64,000 nucleotides of DNA from Parafannyhessea umbonata (lineage in GTDB: Bacteria; Actinomycetota; Coriobacteriia; Coriobacteriales; Atopobiaceae): NCBI RefSeq assembly GCF_900111255.1, contig NZ_FOGP01000003.1, positions 124,001 to 188,000 of the forward strand. The letters are read 5' to 3'. Each line of letters opens with the position of its first letter. Position 1 is the stretch's first letter. Shown here piece after piece: positions 7,524 to 16,162 of the stretch. A program made the position numbers and the translations under genes. Below the pieces are notes generated by a model that saw nothing but the letters and a program-made list of their open reading frames with translations, did no database searches and was not told the DNA's origin.

Positions 7524-8990
7524 CTACTCCTTCTTTTCGTACTCGAGCAGCCCGCCGTGGCCGCCCATGACCTGCCAGGAACCCGGTCCCAACAGTGCGA
7601 AAAGGTACTTTCGCTCGGTTCGCTCGAGCTCGGGGGCCGAGTCGACCGAGGTCATCAGGAAGGGCGACAGCAGGTTGAAGGCCCGCTGCGGCTTGGTCTG
7701 GCCATGAATGTTGATGAAGACGTCCCCCGAGACGCAGATGCGCTGGCCGCGCTCGATCAGCACGGTCTCGCCCCTCACGTGGCCTCCAGCGCCCTCCCAC
7801 ACCTCGAAGTGGAGCGGCCCGACATCCAGCCAGGCAGGGTCTCCCGTCGTCGAGCTGATCACGCGCGCGATGGGCTCCTCGGCGTCCTTGGGACGACGTC
7901 CCAGGCAGTGGAAGCCGCTCATCCAGGGGGACTCGTACCCCGTGATCATGTTGGTGATGGCCACGTAGGGCGCGTGGCTCGGGTTGCGCTCGCGCCAGTC
8001 CGGCTCGCCAGCGTGCTGGAAGCGGAAGTTGTCCATCACGTCGCCGACCGCGTGGACGCGGTCGAACAGGTCACAGCAACCTGCGTGGTCCACGTCCCCA
8101 TGGGTCAGGAAGAGCTCGCGGCGTCGCTCGTCCCAGTCGGGAAAGAGCTCGCGCAGGGTCGCCTCGAACTCCGCGCGGAAGCACGAGTAGCCCGAGTCGA
8201 TCGCGAAGATGGTATCCCCGCAGTCGAAGAGCCAGGTATTGCTGCCGCAGGGAGGCTCGATGAGCACGGAGGGCACGCCGCCGGCAGTCGAGAAGTGCGT
8301 GACGCGCCCGTTCTTGCGATACGCCTCCCCATGGCTGCCGCAGATGGCGTCGGCGAACTCCCTGAGGTAGGCGAAGGGCTTGTAGGGGTTGTTGGTGGTT
8401 CGCTCGAGGTTCTGGACGATGCGGTTGCTGTTGATCATGATGCTGCGGCACTGCTCTGAGTCCAGATCGAACATGGAGCCGATCTCGAGGGCGAAGTCGA
8501 CGTAGAAAAGGTTGTTGTCCAGCACGTCGACCGTCTTGTCGTACCTGCGAAGGACGGTGGGGCAGATGGCGTTGGCCTCGTCCATAAAGGCGACGAAGTC
8601 CTTCTCGCCCTCGACGTAGAGACCCATGAGAACCGACTGCTCGCCGCCGTGGTCGACGCGCGCGTTGATGTAGCTGATGTTGTAGCCGTAGCGGTCAACG
8701 AGCTCGAGCATGGGGACCATCGACCCGGGATGCGAGTCCATGCGCGACTCGATCAGCCTGACGTCACCAACCGAGGCCCGCTCGGGATGCAGGCCACGAC
8801 GGCTGAGCTCGGCCTCTGCGGCCTCTATCGCGGCCTCGGTGCCCTCCGCCTCGAGAAAGAAGGTGTGGACGTCAACCACCTTGTTGTAGTTGACGCGCAA
8901 GATGTCGAGATCAAGATCGCGGAACACGCGCGAGACCCCGAGAAACGACCCCGCCTTGTCGGGCAGTACGATGGCAAAGTTCTTCTTCAT
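7524..8990 (-). CDS. Tandem ACT domains fused to a metallo-beta-lactamase-fold hydrolase
   Basis: 488 residues in two parts. Residues 1-65 and about 78-150 are two ACT-like regulatory domains: the first begins with FAIVLPDKAGSFLGVSRVF, and the second contains RMDSHPGSMVPMLELVDRYG, both in the usual ligand-binding position. Residues about 225-485 form a metallo-beta-lactamase fold with LTHGDVDHAGC at 295-305, a CGDTIFAIDSG strand and an ICVSGDVFINIHG stretch. The canonical HxHxDH motif is HxDxDH here. The start at 8990 has GAGGAG eight bases upstream. ACT domains usually sense amino acids, so this may be an amino-acid-controlled hydrolase. Function is unknown beyond the fold. Confidence 0.8.
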   Translation of the reverse strand: MKKNFAIVLPDKAGSFLGVSRVFRDLDLDILRVNYNKVVDVHTFFLEAEGTEAAIEAAEAELSRRGLHPERASVGDVRLIESRMDSHPGSMVPMLELVDRYGYNISYINARVDHGGEQSVLMGLYVEGEKDFVAFMDEANAICPTVLRRYDKTVDVLDNNLFYVDFALEIGSMFDLDSEQCRSIMINSNRIVQNLERTTNNPYKPFAYLREFADAICGSHGEAYRKNGRVTHFSTAGGVPSVLIEPPCGSNTWLFDCGDTIFAIDSGYSCFRAEFEATLRELFPDWDERRRELFLTHGDVDHAGCCDLFDRVHAVGDVMDNFRFQHAGEPDWRERNPSHAPYVAITNMITGYESPWMSGFHCLGRRPKDAEEPIARVISSTTGDPAWLDVGPLHFEVWEGAGGHVRGETVLIERGQRICVSGDVFINIHGQTKPQRAFNLLSPFLMTSVDSAPELERTERKYLFALLGPGSWQVMGGHGGLLEYEKKE

Positions 8991-9163
8991 GTGGCGCTCC
9001 TCGTGGCACGCAAGAGTCATCCTTGCCACTTTAGCAAGACACGACACGCGCTACGCGCACGGTGGTCCCAACCATGTCAAGTACATGGGACGACAACATC
9101 TGATAGCCTGTACGAGCTGGTAATGAATTGGCGCGCGGACGCCCTTTTTTGCTGGGAGCACAC

Positions 9164-10027
9164 ATGGTACGCTTCATCCTTGTCGCAGAGACCGGTTCGG
9201 ACATCACCCCCGAGGTCGCGAAAGACTTGGGCATCGAGATCGTCCCCATGCACGTCAACTTTGGCGGCCACGACCTCGATGACGGCAGCTTCCCGCCCGA
9301 GGACCTCTACGAGAACTACCGTCGCACCAAGGAGCTCCCGCACACCAGCGGTTCCACCCCACAGGACTTCACGCGCGCCTTCAACCGCATCCACGCCGAG
9401 CATCCCGAGGCCCAGGTGGTATACCTTGCCTACTCCTCCGTCACGACGGTGAGCTATGCCTCGGCGCTGGCCGCCGCAGAGGGGCGCGACTACGTCACCG
9501 CCATCGACACCAAGAGCGTCAGCGCCGGTCAGGGCATGGTCGTCACCAACACGGCACGCTGGCTCAAGGCAAACCCCGAGGCGACCCTCGACGAGCTCAA
9601 GGCCTTCGTGGATGACCAGGTGGCGCGCATCCGCATGTCGTTCATCCCCGGCGACCTCGAGTACCTGCGCGCCGGAGGCCGCCTGTCAAACATCGCCTTC
9701 CTAGGTGCCACGCTGCTGCGCATCAAGCCCACGGTGGAGATCCAGGATGGCAGGCTAGTCGCCACCGACAAGCGTCGCGGGTCGCGCCTCAAGTGCATCG
9801 TCGCCCTGACGCGCCACTTCCTCGAGGCCGAGCCCCTGGACGCCGGACGCATCAGCTTCATCTACTCCGTGGGCGACGCACCCGACCCCACCGAGCGCGA
9901 GGCCGTCGAGCAGCTGGCCCACGAGCACGGCTTCGAGAGGATCGAGTGGGTCAAGACCGGCTGCGTCATCGCGTCGCACTCCGGCCCTGGCGCCTTCGGC
10001 ATCGTCGCCATGGCAAAGGGCGCGTAG
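9164..10027 (+). CDS. DegV-family fatty-acid-binding protein
   Basis: 287 residues of the DegV fold, which binds a fatty acid between two domains. In Gram-positive bacteria some DegV proteins (FakB) present fatty acids to the FakA kinase. Family landmarks are the N-terminal ILVAETGSDITPEVAKDLGI (the SDL/SD strand), HTSGSTPQDF (near 64), SAGQGMVV (near 115), and GRLSNIAFLGATLLRIKP (near 172). The ATG at 9164 has GGGAG seven bases before it; a TTG at 9128 is the only earlier candidate and is unlikely. It is divergent from the ACT-MBL gene. No fakA is present in this window. Confidence 0.9.
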   Translation: MVRFILVAETGSDITPEVAKDLGIEIVPMHVNFGGHDLDDGSFPPEDLYENYRRTKELPHTSGSTPQDFTRAFNRIHAEHPEAQVVYLAYSSVTTVSYASALAAAEGRDYVTAIDTKSVSAGQGMVVTNTARWLKANPEATLDELKAFVDDQVARIRMSFIPGDLEYLRAGGRLSNIAFLGATLLRIKPTVEIQDGRLVATDKRRGSRLKCIVALTRHFLEAEPLDAGRISFIYSVGDAPDPTEREAVEQLAHEHGFERIEWVKTGCVIASHSGPGAFGIVAMAKGA

Positions 10028-10048
10028 GCAGCGGGCGGCCGGGCAACG

Positions 10049-11578
10049 CTAGGCGTCTCCGCGCTCCGTCCTGATCAGGCGGTTGAGCGCATTCACATAG
10101 GCCTTGGCGGACGAGACCACGATGTCGGTGTCGGAGCCACGACCCGAATAGACCGCGCCGCCGCTCGCCACGATGCGCACGGTCACCTCTCCGATGGCGT
10201 CGATGCCGCGCGTGACAGCCTTGACTACGAACTCATGAAGGTCACCGTGAACGGCGACGACCTGGTCGATGGCCTTGTATGCCGCATCAACGGGACCGGC
10301 CCCGGTCGCCGCAGCGACATGCTCTTCTCCGTTTTCATCGGTGATGCGCACGGTCGCCGTGGGCGTCGCCACGTCTCCGCAGACCACCTGAACGGAAGAG
10401 AGCGTATAGACCGCGCTAACGTCTCGCTCGCGCTCCTGCGCAAGCGAGTCGAGGTCCTCGTCGAACACTTCCTTCTTCTGGTCGGCCACCTCGAGGAAGC
10501 GACGGTAGACGCCCTCGAACTCCGTCTGGGGAAAGCTGTAGCCGAGCTCTGCCAGGCGATGCCTGAGAGCAGCGCGGCCGCTGCGAGCCGACAGAATGAG
10601 CTCCGAGCCCTGAGCGCCGACCTCGTCGGGGTCGATGACCTCGTAGGTGTCGCGGGCCTTCAGCACACCGTCCTGGTGGATGCCCGACGAGTGCGCGAAG
10701 GCATTCGCGCCCACGATGGCCTTGTTCGCCTGGACCTGCATGCCCGTGACGCGGCTCACGAGTCGCGATGCCTTCGTGAGCTCGGACGCGACGACGTCGG
10801 TGTGGGCGTCGAGCGCGTCCTCGTGCATCCGGAGCGCCATGACCACCTCTTCGAGGGCGGCATTGCCCGCGCGCTCTCCCAGTCCATTGATGGTGCACTC
10901 AACCTGCGTGGCGCCCTCCCTCACGCCGGCAAGCGCCAGCGAGGTCGCCATGCCGAGGTCGTTGTGCGTGTGCACGGCGATGATCACGTCCTCGATGCCG
11001 CGAACGTGCTCGCGAAGCCCCCTGATGCGTGCGGCAAACTCCTCGGGCAGCTGGCAGCCCGTCGTGTCGGGAATGTTCACCACGGTCGCGCCCGCCTCGA
11101 CGGCCGCCTGAACGACCCGCTCAAGGAAGGACTGGTCCGCACGACCGGCGTCCTCTGCGTAGAACTGGACGTCCTCGACGTAGCGCTTGGCATAGGCGAC
11201 GCTGCGCCGTGCGCGCTCCACGCACTCGTCCTCGCTGATGCGCAGCTTCTCGCGCAGGTGCTGGGGAGAAACGCCCAGTCCCGTGTGGATGCGCGGGCGG
11301 CTTGCGCCCCGCAGCGCCTCGGCGGCGCAGTCGATGTCCTTCTCGACCGCACGGGCCAGGGCGACCACGGCGGCGTCGTCTCCCGCGAGCTGACCGATTT
11401 TCTGAACCGAGCGGAAGTCGCCCGGCGACGAGATGGGAAAGCCAGCCTCGATCGCGTCGACGTGCAGGCGCAGCAGCTGTCGCGCGATGATGAGCTTGTC
11501 GTCGGTGTTCATCGACGCGCCGGGCGACTGCTCGCCGTCGCGCAGGGTGGTATCGAAAATGTAGACCTTACGACTCAT
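10049..11578 (-). CDS. leuA: 2-isopropylmalate synthase
   Basis: Condenses acetyl-CoA with 2-ketoisovalerate, the committed step of leucine synthesis. The 509-residue length is right for a full enzyme with a C-terminal leucine-sensing domain. The N-terminal DTTLRDGEQSPGASMN is the HMGL-like catalytic motif, HTHNDLGMA (near 205) supplies metal-binding histidines, and the final 130 residues, including ATPTATVRITDENGEEH, match the LeuA regulatory dimer domain. The frame opens further upstream, but the ATG at 11578 has AAGGGG ten bases before it and starts the enzyme normally. It follows the trpF-like gene by four bases, so the two are one operon. The rest of the leu pathway is not here. Confidence 0.95.
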   Translation of the reverse strand: MSRKVYIFDTTLRDGEQSPGASMNTDDKLIIARQLLRLHVDAIEAGFPISSPGDFRSVQKIGQLAGDDAAVVALARAVEKDIDCAAEALRGASRPRIHTGLGVSPQHLREKLRISEDECVERARRSVAYAKRYVEDVQFYAEDAGRADQSFLERVVQAAVEAGATVVNIPDTTGCQLPEEFAARIRGLREHVRGIEDVIIAVHTHNDLGMATSLALAGVREGATQVECTINGLGERAGNAALEEVVMALRMHEDALDAHTDVVASELTKASRLVSRVTGMQVQANKAIVGANAFAHSSGIHQDGVLKARDTYEVIDPDEVGAQGSELILSARSGRAALRHRLAELGYSFPQTEFEGVYRRFLEVADQKKEVFDEDLDSLAQERERDVSAVYTLSSVQVVCGDVATPTATVRITDENGEEHVAAATGAGPVDAAYKAIDQVVAVHGDLHEFVVKAVTRGIDAIGEVTVRIVASGGAVYSGRGSDTDIVVSSAKAYVNALNRLIRTERGDA

Positions 11579-11582
11579 GCAG

Positions 11583-12254
11583 CTAACCCCTTTGCTCGGC
11601 CCCGCGCGCGGCTGCAAGCGCGGCCGACACGAGCTCCAAAGACTTCGTTCCGCCCACATCCAGGCGAGACCCCATACTCACGCCCCAGGGGCGCAGGTCC
11701 TCGACAGCCGCAGCGACGTTGTCCGCGCCAAGGCCGCCCGACAGCATGAACGGGCGGCGCAGTCCCTCGATGAGCGACCAGTCGAACGCCTCGTCGCGCC
11801 TCCAGTCGCCGTCCAGCAGGACGAAGTCGGCCTTGCTCTCGTTCGCCTTGCGGATGTCGTCCGGCCCCGCCACCAAAAACGCCTGGACGATGGGCACGTC
11901 CACCAGCTCTCGCAGGAAAGTGATGTAGGGGTTCTCCTCGCTCCCGTGAAGCTCGACGACGTCGAGGACCTCGTCGGCAAGCTCGGCCACCAGCCCCAAC
12001 GGCTGGTCGACGAAGACGCCGACGGCGGGGATGGTGGACTCCAGGTGTGAGACGAGGTTCCACAGCTGGTCGCGATCGACGCTCCATGGCACGCTGGGAT
12101 AGTCGACCAGAAAGCCGCATAGGTCGGGCGCGGCCTCGTTGACCACATGGACCTCCTCCTCGCGCGACACGCCGCGCACCTCGGTGCGCAAATAGCCGCT
12201 CGACCCGTACAGGATGTCGTGCGTGACAATTGTGGTGATGCGTCGTCCCAGCAT
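11583..12254 (-). CDS. TrpF-like (phosphoribosylanthranilate isomerase fold) protein lacking the catalytic cysteine
   Basis: A 223-residue TIM-barrel protein that aligns with phosphoribosylanthranilate isomerase along its length: GVFVDQPLGLVAELADEVL, VVELHGSE, DFVLLDGD (with the active-site aspartate near 148), and MLSGGLGADNVAAAVEDLRP with the phosphate-binding SGG (172-174). The family's catalytic KxCG motif is EVRG (25-28), so the general-acid cysteine is arginine. AAAGGGG precedes the chosen ATG. It sits 19 bases after nudC and 4 bases before leuA, with no tryptophan genes nearby. It may have lost isomerase activity or act on a different substrate. Confidence 0.7.
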   Translation of the reverse strand: MLGRRITTIVTHDILYGSSGYLRTEVRGVSREEEVHVVNEAAPDLCGFLVDYPSVPWSVDRDQLWNLVSHLESTIPAVGVFVDQPLGLVAELADEVLDVVELHGSEENPYITFLRELVDVPIVQAFLVAGPDDIRKANESKADFVLLDGDWRRDEAFDWSLIEGLRRPFMLSGGLGADNVAAAVEDLRPWGVSMGSRLDVGGTKSLELVSAALAAARGAEQRG

Positions 12255-12273
12255 GCGACCCCTTTCTGCCTTC

Positions 12274-13200
12274 CTACACTTCTCCCCTTGCAAACGCCTC
12301 GATCATTCTGTTCGTCAGGCTGGACGTGTCCTCGTGCGTCTTTGGCAGGTCGTCGCGCGACCACCACTCGCCCAGGCGCAGTTCCTCCCCATCGACGTGA
12401 ATCGAGGGGTCTCCCGCGACGTCGCAGAAGAACCCCGCGAGCAGCGAGTCCGTGAACGGCCAGGGCTGTGAGGCGTAGTAGCGTAGGTTACAGACGTCCA
12501 GGTCGACCTCCTCGCGCACCTCGCGCGCGACGGTCTGCTCGAGCGTCTCGCCCACCTCGCAGAAGCCCGCGACGAGCGCGTAGCGGTCATACCCGTGAGC
12601 GTACTTGGTCAGCAGCAGCTTGTCGCCGTTGGTGATGCCCACGATGACCGCGGGGTTCAGACGGGGATAGACGACGTTCTGGCAGGAGGGGCACGCGAGC
12701 TCGCGCGAGGTGGTCACGTGTCCCAGCTCTGCCCCGCAACGCCCGCAGTAGTGATTGAGCTCGTACCACCGGGCCAGCTGACGTGCCGTGATGGCGGCAA
12801 AGGCCAGGTGACGCGGCCGAAGGTAGCGCATGAGGTTCATCTGGGTGGGGACGAAGCCGGCACGGGAAAGCGCTGCCACGGCCGCTCCGAGCGGCTCGGT
12901 CCCCAGGCTGCCCTCGACCAGATAGAAACGCGTCCGGTCGATCGAGAAGAGCATGCGCGGAGCAAGCGTGCGTAGTGCCTGGACCGAAGTCCCTCTTGAC
13001 CCGTCGTCCTTTGACGTATCGTCCAGCGCGCGCTCCCAGTCGCGCAGGGTCGGAAGGACGAGCCCCGCCTCGCCCTGGGAGGCGATCACCTGCCCGCGAG
13101 TCTCGCGGTCGCGGGAGAACGCCAGAAGGACGTCGTCCTCGCGAGGGGAATCCGGGATGTAGCCGTTGTCAAAGAGATGAGCTCCGATGTCTTGGATCAT
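12274..13200 (-). CDS. nudC: NAD(+) diphosphatase (Nudix hydrolase)
   Basis: Cleaves NAD(H) to NMN(H) and AMP, and in other bacteria removes NAD caps from RNA. The 308 residues contain a zinc ribbon (CGRCG and CPSC near 168 and 185), then a complete Nudix box, GFCEVGETLEQTVAREVREEV, in pieces, and the NADH-selecting SQPWPFTDS that follows it. The ATG is twelve bases after the xylB stop, preceded by a G-rich ribosome site, and it overlaps nothing. Its position between a sugar kinase and biosynthetic genes is probably just operon packing. Confidence 0.93.
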   Translation of the reverse strand: MIQDIGAHLFDNGYIPDSPREDDVLLAFSRDRETRGQVIASQGEAGLVLPTLRDWERALDDTSKDDGSRGTSVQALRTLAPRMLFSIDRTRFYLVEGSLGTEPLGAAVAALSRAGFVPTQMNLMRYLRPRHLAFAAITARQLARWYELNHYCGRCGAELGHVTTSRELACPSCQNVVYPRLNPAVIVGITNGDKLLLTKYAHGYDRYALVAGFCEVGETLEQTVAREVREEVDLDVCNLRYYASQPWPFTDSLLAGFFCDVAGDPSIHVDGEELRLGEWWSRDDLPKTHEDTSSLTNRMIEAFARGEV

Positions 13201-13212
13201 GTGCCCCCCACG

Positions 13213-14691
13213 TTACAGAATCTGTTGATAGACAGACTGTAGCGCGGGATACAGGCTGTGCCACACATCGTAATGACCTTGATAGAGAGAGCGGATCTTT
13301 AGGTTCGGCATGACCATGCGCGGACTCACCTTGACCAGGGCGTGGGCGCACTCCCCCACGTCCGGGTACAACCCGGCCGAGACCGCCGCCAGCATGGCCG
13401 CACCGAAGGCCGGCGCCTGCTCGGTCTGGGGAATCTGGAGCGGAATGCCCAGCACGTCTGCCACGATGGCGCGCCACAGCGGGCTCTTTGCGCCTCCGCC
13501 GCAGATGGTCGAGGCCAGCACCTCAACCTCCTCCTCGCGCGCCGCCCCCAGGCAGTCGCACAGCGCGTACGCCACGCCCTCGAGCACCGCCTGCGTCATG
13601 TCGGCCCTGGACGTGTCCATGCGCATCCCCACGAATGCCGCACGTGCCCGCGGGTCGTTATGAGGGGTCCGCTCGCCCATGAGGTAGGGCAGGAAGTAGA
13701 CGTCGTTCTGCCCCAAGCGTCCACCCTGCACCAGCGCCTGCTCGGCCTCGTAGTCCGAGGCCTGAAGAATCTCGTCCATCCACCAGGCGTTGCAGCCGGC
13801 GCCCGTCAGGATGCAGCCCATCAGGTTGAAGCCGCCATCGGCCGAGCAGAAGCTGTGCAGCCGATTCCTCCCGTCGGTCAGGAAGCCCTCCGTCGTCATA
13901 AATATCGTACCTGCCGTGCCCATGACGATGTTGCAGCGGCCGGGCCCCACGGCACCCGTGCCCACGGCGGCGCTCGCGTTGTCGCCCGCACCCGCGCACA
14001 CCCTCACGCCCTCGGGAAGCCCCAACTGACGCGCGATCTCGGGCAGGACCTCGCCGACAGTCTCCCAGCTCTCGAACAGCTGCGGCAGCTGGCACTCGCG
14101 CAGTCCGCAGACGCTCATCATCGGGCGGCTCCAACTGCGATTCCGCACGTCCAGAAGGAGCGTTCCGGAGGCATCGGTGCAGTCGGTCGAGGCGACGCCC
14201 GTCAGGCGTAAGTTGACGTAGTCCTTGGGCAGCATCACCTTTGCGATGCGCGAGAAGTTCACGGGCTCCTCCTCGCGAAGCCACAGCAGCTTGGGAGCGG
14301 TGAAGCCGGTGTAGGCGACGTTTCCGGTGTAGGACGCGACGGTCTTCACGCCGACCTCGCGATTCAGATAGTCGACCTGATAGCGCGTGCGGCTGTCGTT
14401 CCACAGGATGGCCGGGCGGATGACCTCGCCCTTCTCGTCCAGAACGACGAGACCGTGCATTTGGCCGCACGACCCAAGGGCAACGACCTGCGAGGCATCA
14501 AAACCCTCCAGCAGGCGCGGGATGCAGTCGCATACGGCATTCCACCAGAGTTCGGGGTCCTGCTCGCTCCATCCTGGCTCGGGAAAGGACGTGGGATACG
14601 AGGCGCGCTCTATGTTCAAAACCGCCCCGGCCTCGTTCATGAGCAAGCACTTGGTGGCGGACGTCCCGATGTCCAAGCCAATAAAGAGCAT
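13213..14691 (-). CDS. xylB: Xylulokinase (FGGY family)
   Basis: Phosphorylates D-xylulose to xylulose 5-phosphate, the substrate of the phosphoketolase encoded nearby. The 492 residues begin with MLFIGLDIGTSATKCLL, the FGGY ATP-binding loop, and carry SCGQMHGLV (near 72), NDSRT, GAGDNASAAVGTG (near 235) and the C-terminal ICGGGAKSPLWRAIVADVLG segment. All match XylB rather than glycerol or gluconate kinases. GGGAGGGG precedes the ATG. It is divergent from the LacI regulator and heads the minus-strand run with nudC, trpF-like and leuA. No xylose isomerase is visible in the window. Confidence 0.9.
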   Translation of the reverse strand: MLFIGLDIGTSATKCLLMNEAGAVLNIERASYPTSFPEPGWSEQDPELWWNAVCDCIPRLLEGFDASQVVALGSCGQMHGLVVLDEKGEVIRPAILWNDSRTRYQVDYLNREVGVKTVASYTGNVAYTGFTAPKLLWLREEEPVNFSRIAKVMLPKDYVNLRLTGVASTDCTDASGTLLLDVRNRSWSRPMMSVCGLRECQLPQLFESWETVGEVLPEIARQLGLPEGVRVCAGAGDNASAAVGTGAVGPGRCNIVMGTAGTIFMTTEGFLTDGRNRLHSFCSADGGFNLMGCILTGAGCNAWWMDEILQASDYEAEQALVQGGRLGQNDVYFLPYLMGERTPHNDPRARAAFVGMRMDTSRADMTQAVLEGVAYALCDCLGAAREEEVEVLASTICGGGAKSPLWRAIVADVLGIPLQIPQTEQAPAFGAAMLAAVSAGLYPDVGECAHALVKVSPRMVMPNLKIRSLYQGHYDVWHSLYPALQSVYQQIL

Positions 14692-14920
14692 GAGCCCCTC
14701 CCGTCGCCCGGATCGTCAGACCTTTCCCATCGTAGCCCCACGCAGGCGGTACGCGACGAGGCTGCCTGCGAACGGCAGGAAATAGAGCGACCTAAAATGA
14801 TTCATAAACATGTCGCCAGCATTTTGCCTCCGCTTCCCGAACTCACATTACCGCTGGAAAAATAAACAAAAGTCCTCAATCAGAACCACTTCGGAAAGAG
14901 TACTTTAGTTATAAACACGT

Positions 14921-14936
14921 TTGCTAATCGTTTTGT
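14921..14936 (+). promoter_or_regulatory. Candidate operator upstream of the LacI-family gene
   Basis: TTGCTAATCGTTTTGT, 16 bases before the GTG start of the regulator. The reverse complement of bases 18685-18700 in the phosphoketolase leader differs at a single position. The centre is a CG step flanked by A/T tracts, as in LacI-family operators. This suggests autoregulation or control of the divergent xylB. Confidence 0.6.
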
Positions 14937-14951
14937 TCCAGGGAGTCCATC

Positions 14952-15953
14952 GTGAAGGTCGGAGTACGAGACATCAGTCGCAAGACGGGCTACTCGCCCG
15001 CCACCGTCTCCAACGCGCTCAACCGCAAGCGAGGCGTCAGCAAGGAGACGGCCGAGGCCATCCTTCAGGCAGCCCAGGAGCTTGGCTACCAAAGGCCCAG
15101 CAGGATAGACAGGATCCAGTTCATAGTCGCCCGCAAGAGCGGAAAGATTCTGGACGAGAGCGACTTCCACCCCGCCGTGGTCGACGGGGTCGAGCGCGAG
15201 GCCAAGGCAAACGGCCTGCCCACCAACTACATCACGGTCGACCTGAACGACCCGTCGGGGACCCAGCGCATGCGCCAGATGTGCCAGGACCCCTCCGGCG
15301 GCATCGTACTTCTGGGAACCGAGATGGACGAGGAGGACTACGCCCCGTTCTACGATTCGGTCGCGCCCCTCGTGGTGGTCGACGGCTGGTGTCAGCACAG
15401 CTTCATGGAGGCCATAGTCATCTCGAACGAGAGCTCGGCCTACCACGCCGTCCACTACCTCATCTCGAAGGGCCACAAGAAGATCGGCTACATCCAGGGA
15501 ACCACGAGCATCCGCAACTTCCCGCTGCGCGAGCGCGGCTGCAAGCGCGCCCTCGAGGAGGCCGGTCTGAGCTTCGACGAGAAGTACCGCGTCAAGGTCG
15601 GCACGTCGCTGCGCACCGCCTACCAGGATGCCAAGTCGTGGATCGACACGAACCCCGAGCTGCCCACGGCGTTCTTCGCCGAGAACGACGTGCTGGCCTG
15701 CGGCGTCGAGCGCGCGCTCATCGAGGCGGGCTACCAGGTGCCCGAGGAGGTCTCGCTCGTCGGCTTCGACGACCTGCCGGCCGCCACCATCATGCTGCCC
15801 GCTCTCACGACCATCCACGTCCCCAAGCACGACATTGGCAAGATGGCCGTCCAGAAGCTCATCGAGCAGGTAAAGAACCCGCACGAGTTCACCTGCACCA
15901 CGCACATCTCCACGACCTTCGTGGAGCGCGACAGCGTCTGCGAGAGGCACTAG
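14952..15953 (+). CDS. LacI-family transcriptional regulator
   Basis: 333-residue DNA-binding regulator with the standard layout: an N-terminal helix-turn-helix (RDISRKTGYSPATVSNALN, residues 6-24), a hinge near 50-60, and a periplasmic-binding-protein-like effector domain with FFAENDVLACGVERAL near 238 and SLVGFDDLPAATIMLP near 269. It starts at a GTG with AGGGAG about eight bases upstream. It is divergent from xylB and next to xfp. Together with the shared operator this suggests it controls pentose-phosphate or phosphoketolase genes. The effector is unknown. A terminator follows. Confidence 0.92.
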   Translation: MKVGVRDISRKTGYSPATVSNALNRKRGVSKETAEAILQAAQELGYQRPSRIDRIQFIVARKSGKILDESDFHPAVVDGVEREAKANGLPTNYITVDLNDPSGTQRMRQMCQDPSGGIVLLGTEMDEEDYAPFYDSVAPLVVVDGWCQHSFMEAIVISNESSAYHAVHYLISKGHKKIGYIQGTTSIRNFPLRERGCKRALEEAGLSFDEKYRVKVGTSLRTAYQDAKSWIDTNPELPTAFFAENDVLACGVERALIEAGYQVPEEVSLVGFDDLPAATIMLPALTTIHVPKHDIGKMAVQKLIEQVKNPHEFTCTTHISTTFVERDSVCERH

Positions 15954-15981
15954 CGGAGACGTCGGCAATGACGGCAGTGCC

Positions 15982-16036
15982 AAGGCGCGGAGACGGAAGG
16001 CGAGAAGGACTTCGCCGACCGACTCCGCGCCTTTTT
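15982..16036 (+). terminator. Intrinsic terminator after the LacI-family gene
   Basis: AAGGCGCGGAG (15982-15992) pairs with CTCCGCGCCTT (16023-16033) and is followed by TTTTT. A smaller GGCGA/TCGCC stem sits inside the long loop. Confidence 0.85.
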
Positions 16037-16162
16037 TGATGCGTGGTCACATGAAAAGGGGAGCCCCCTCGGACCCCCCTCTCTTAGTCCCCCTCAATCG
16101 ACCGGACGCCCACGGGCGAGCCGGCAGCGGCGTGTCGGGTGCGGTGTTCCTGTCAAGAGGCG

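Noticed and set aside
9066-9093. Imperfect palindrome between the ACT-MBL and DegV genes
   Set aside because: GTCCCA/GGGAC arms with several mismatches and no recurrence elsewhere; too weak to call an operator.
11579-11582. A T-box or leucine leader peptide controlling leuA
   Set aside because: leuA follows the trpF-like gene by four bases, leaving no room for a leader; none is seen before the operon either.
16058-16083. A possible terminator for xfp in G/C homopolymer tracts
   Set aside because: The G-run and C-runs do not form a consistent stem of more than four base pairs, and no T-run is placed correctly.
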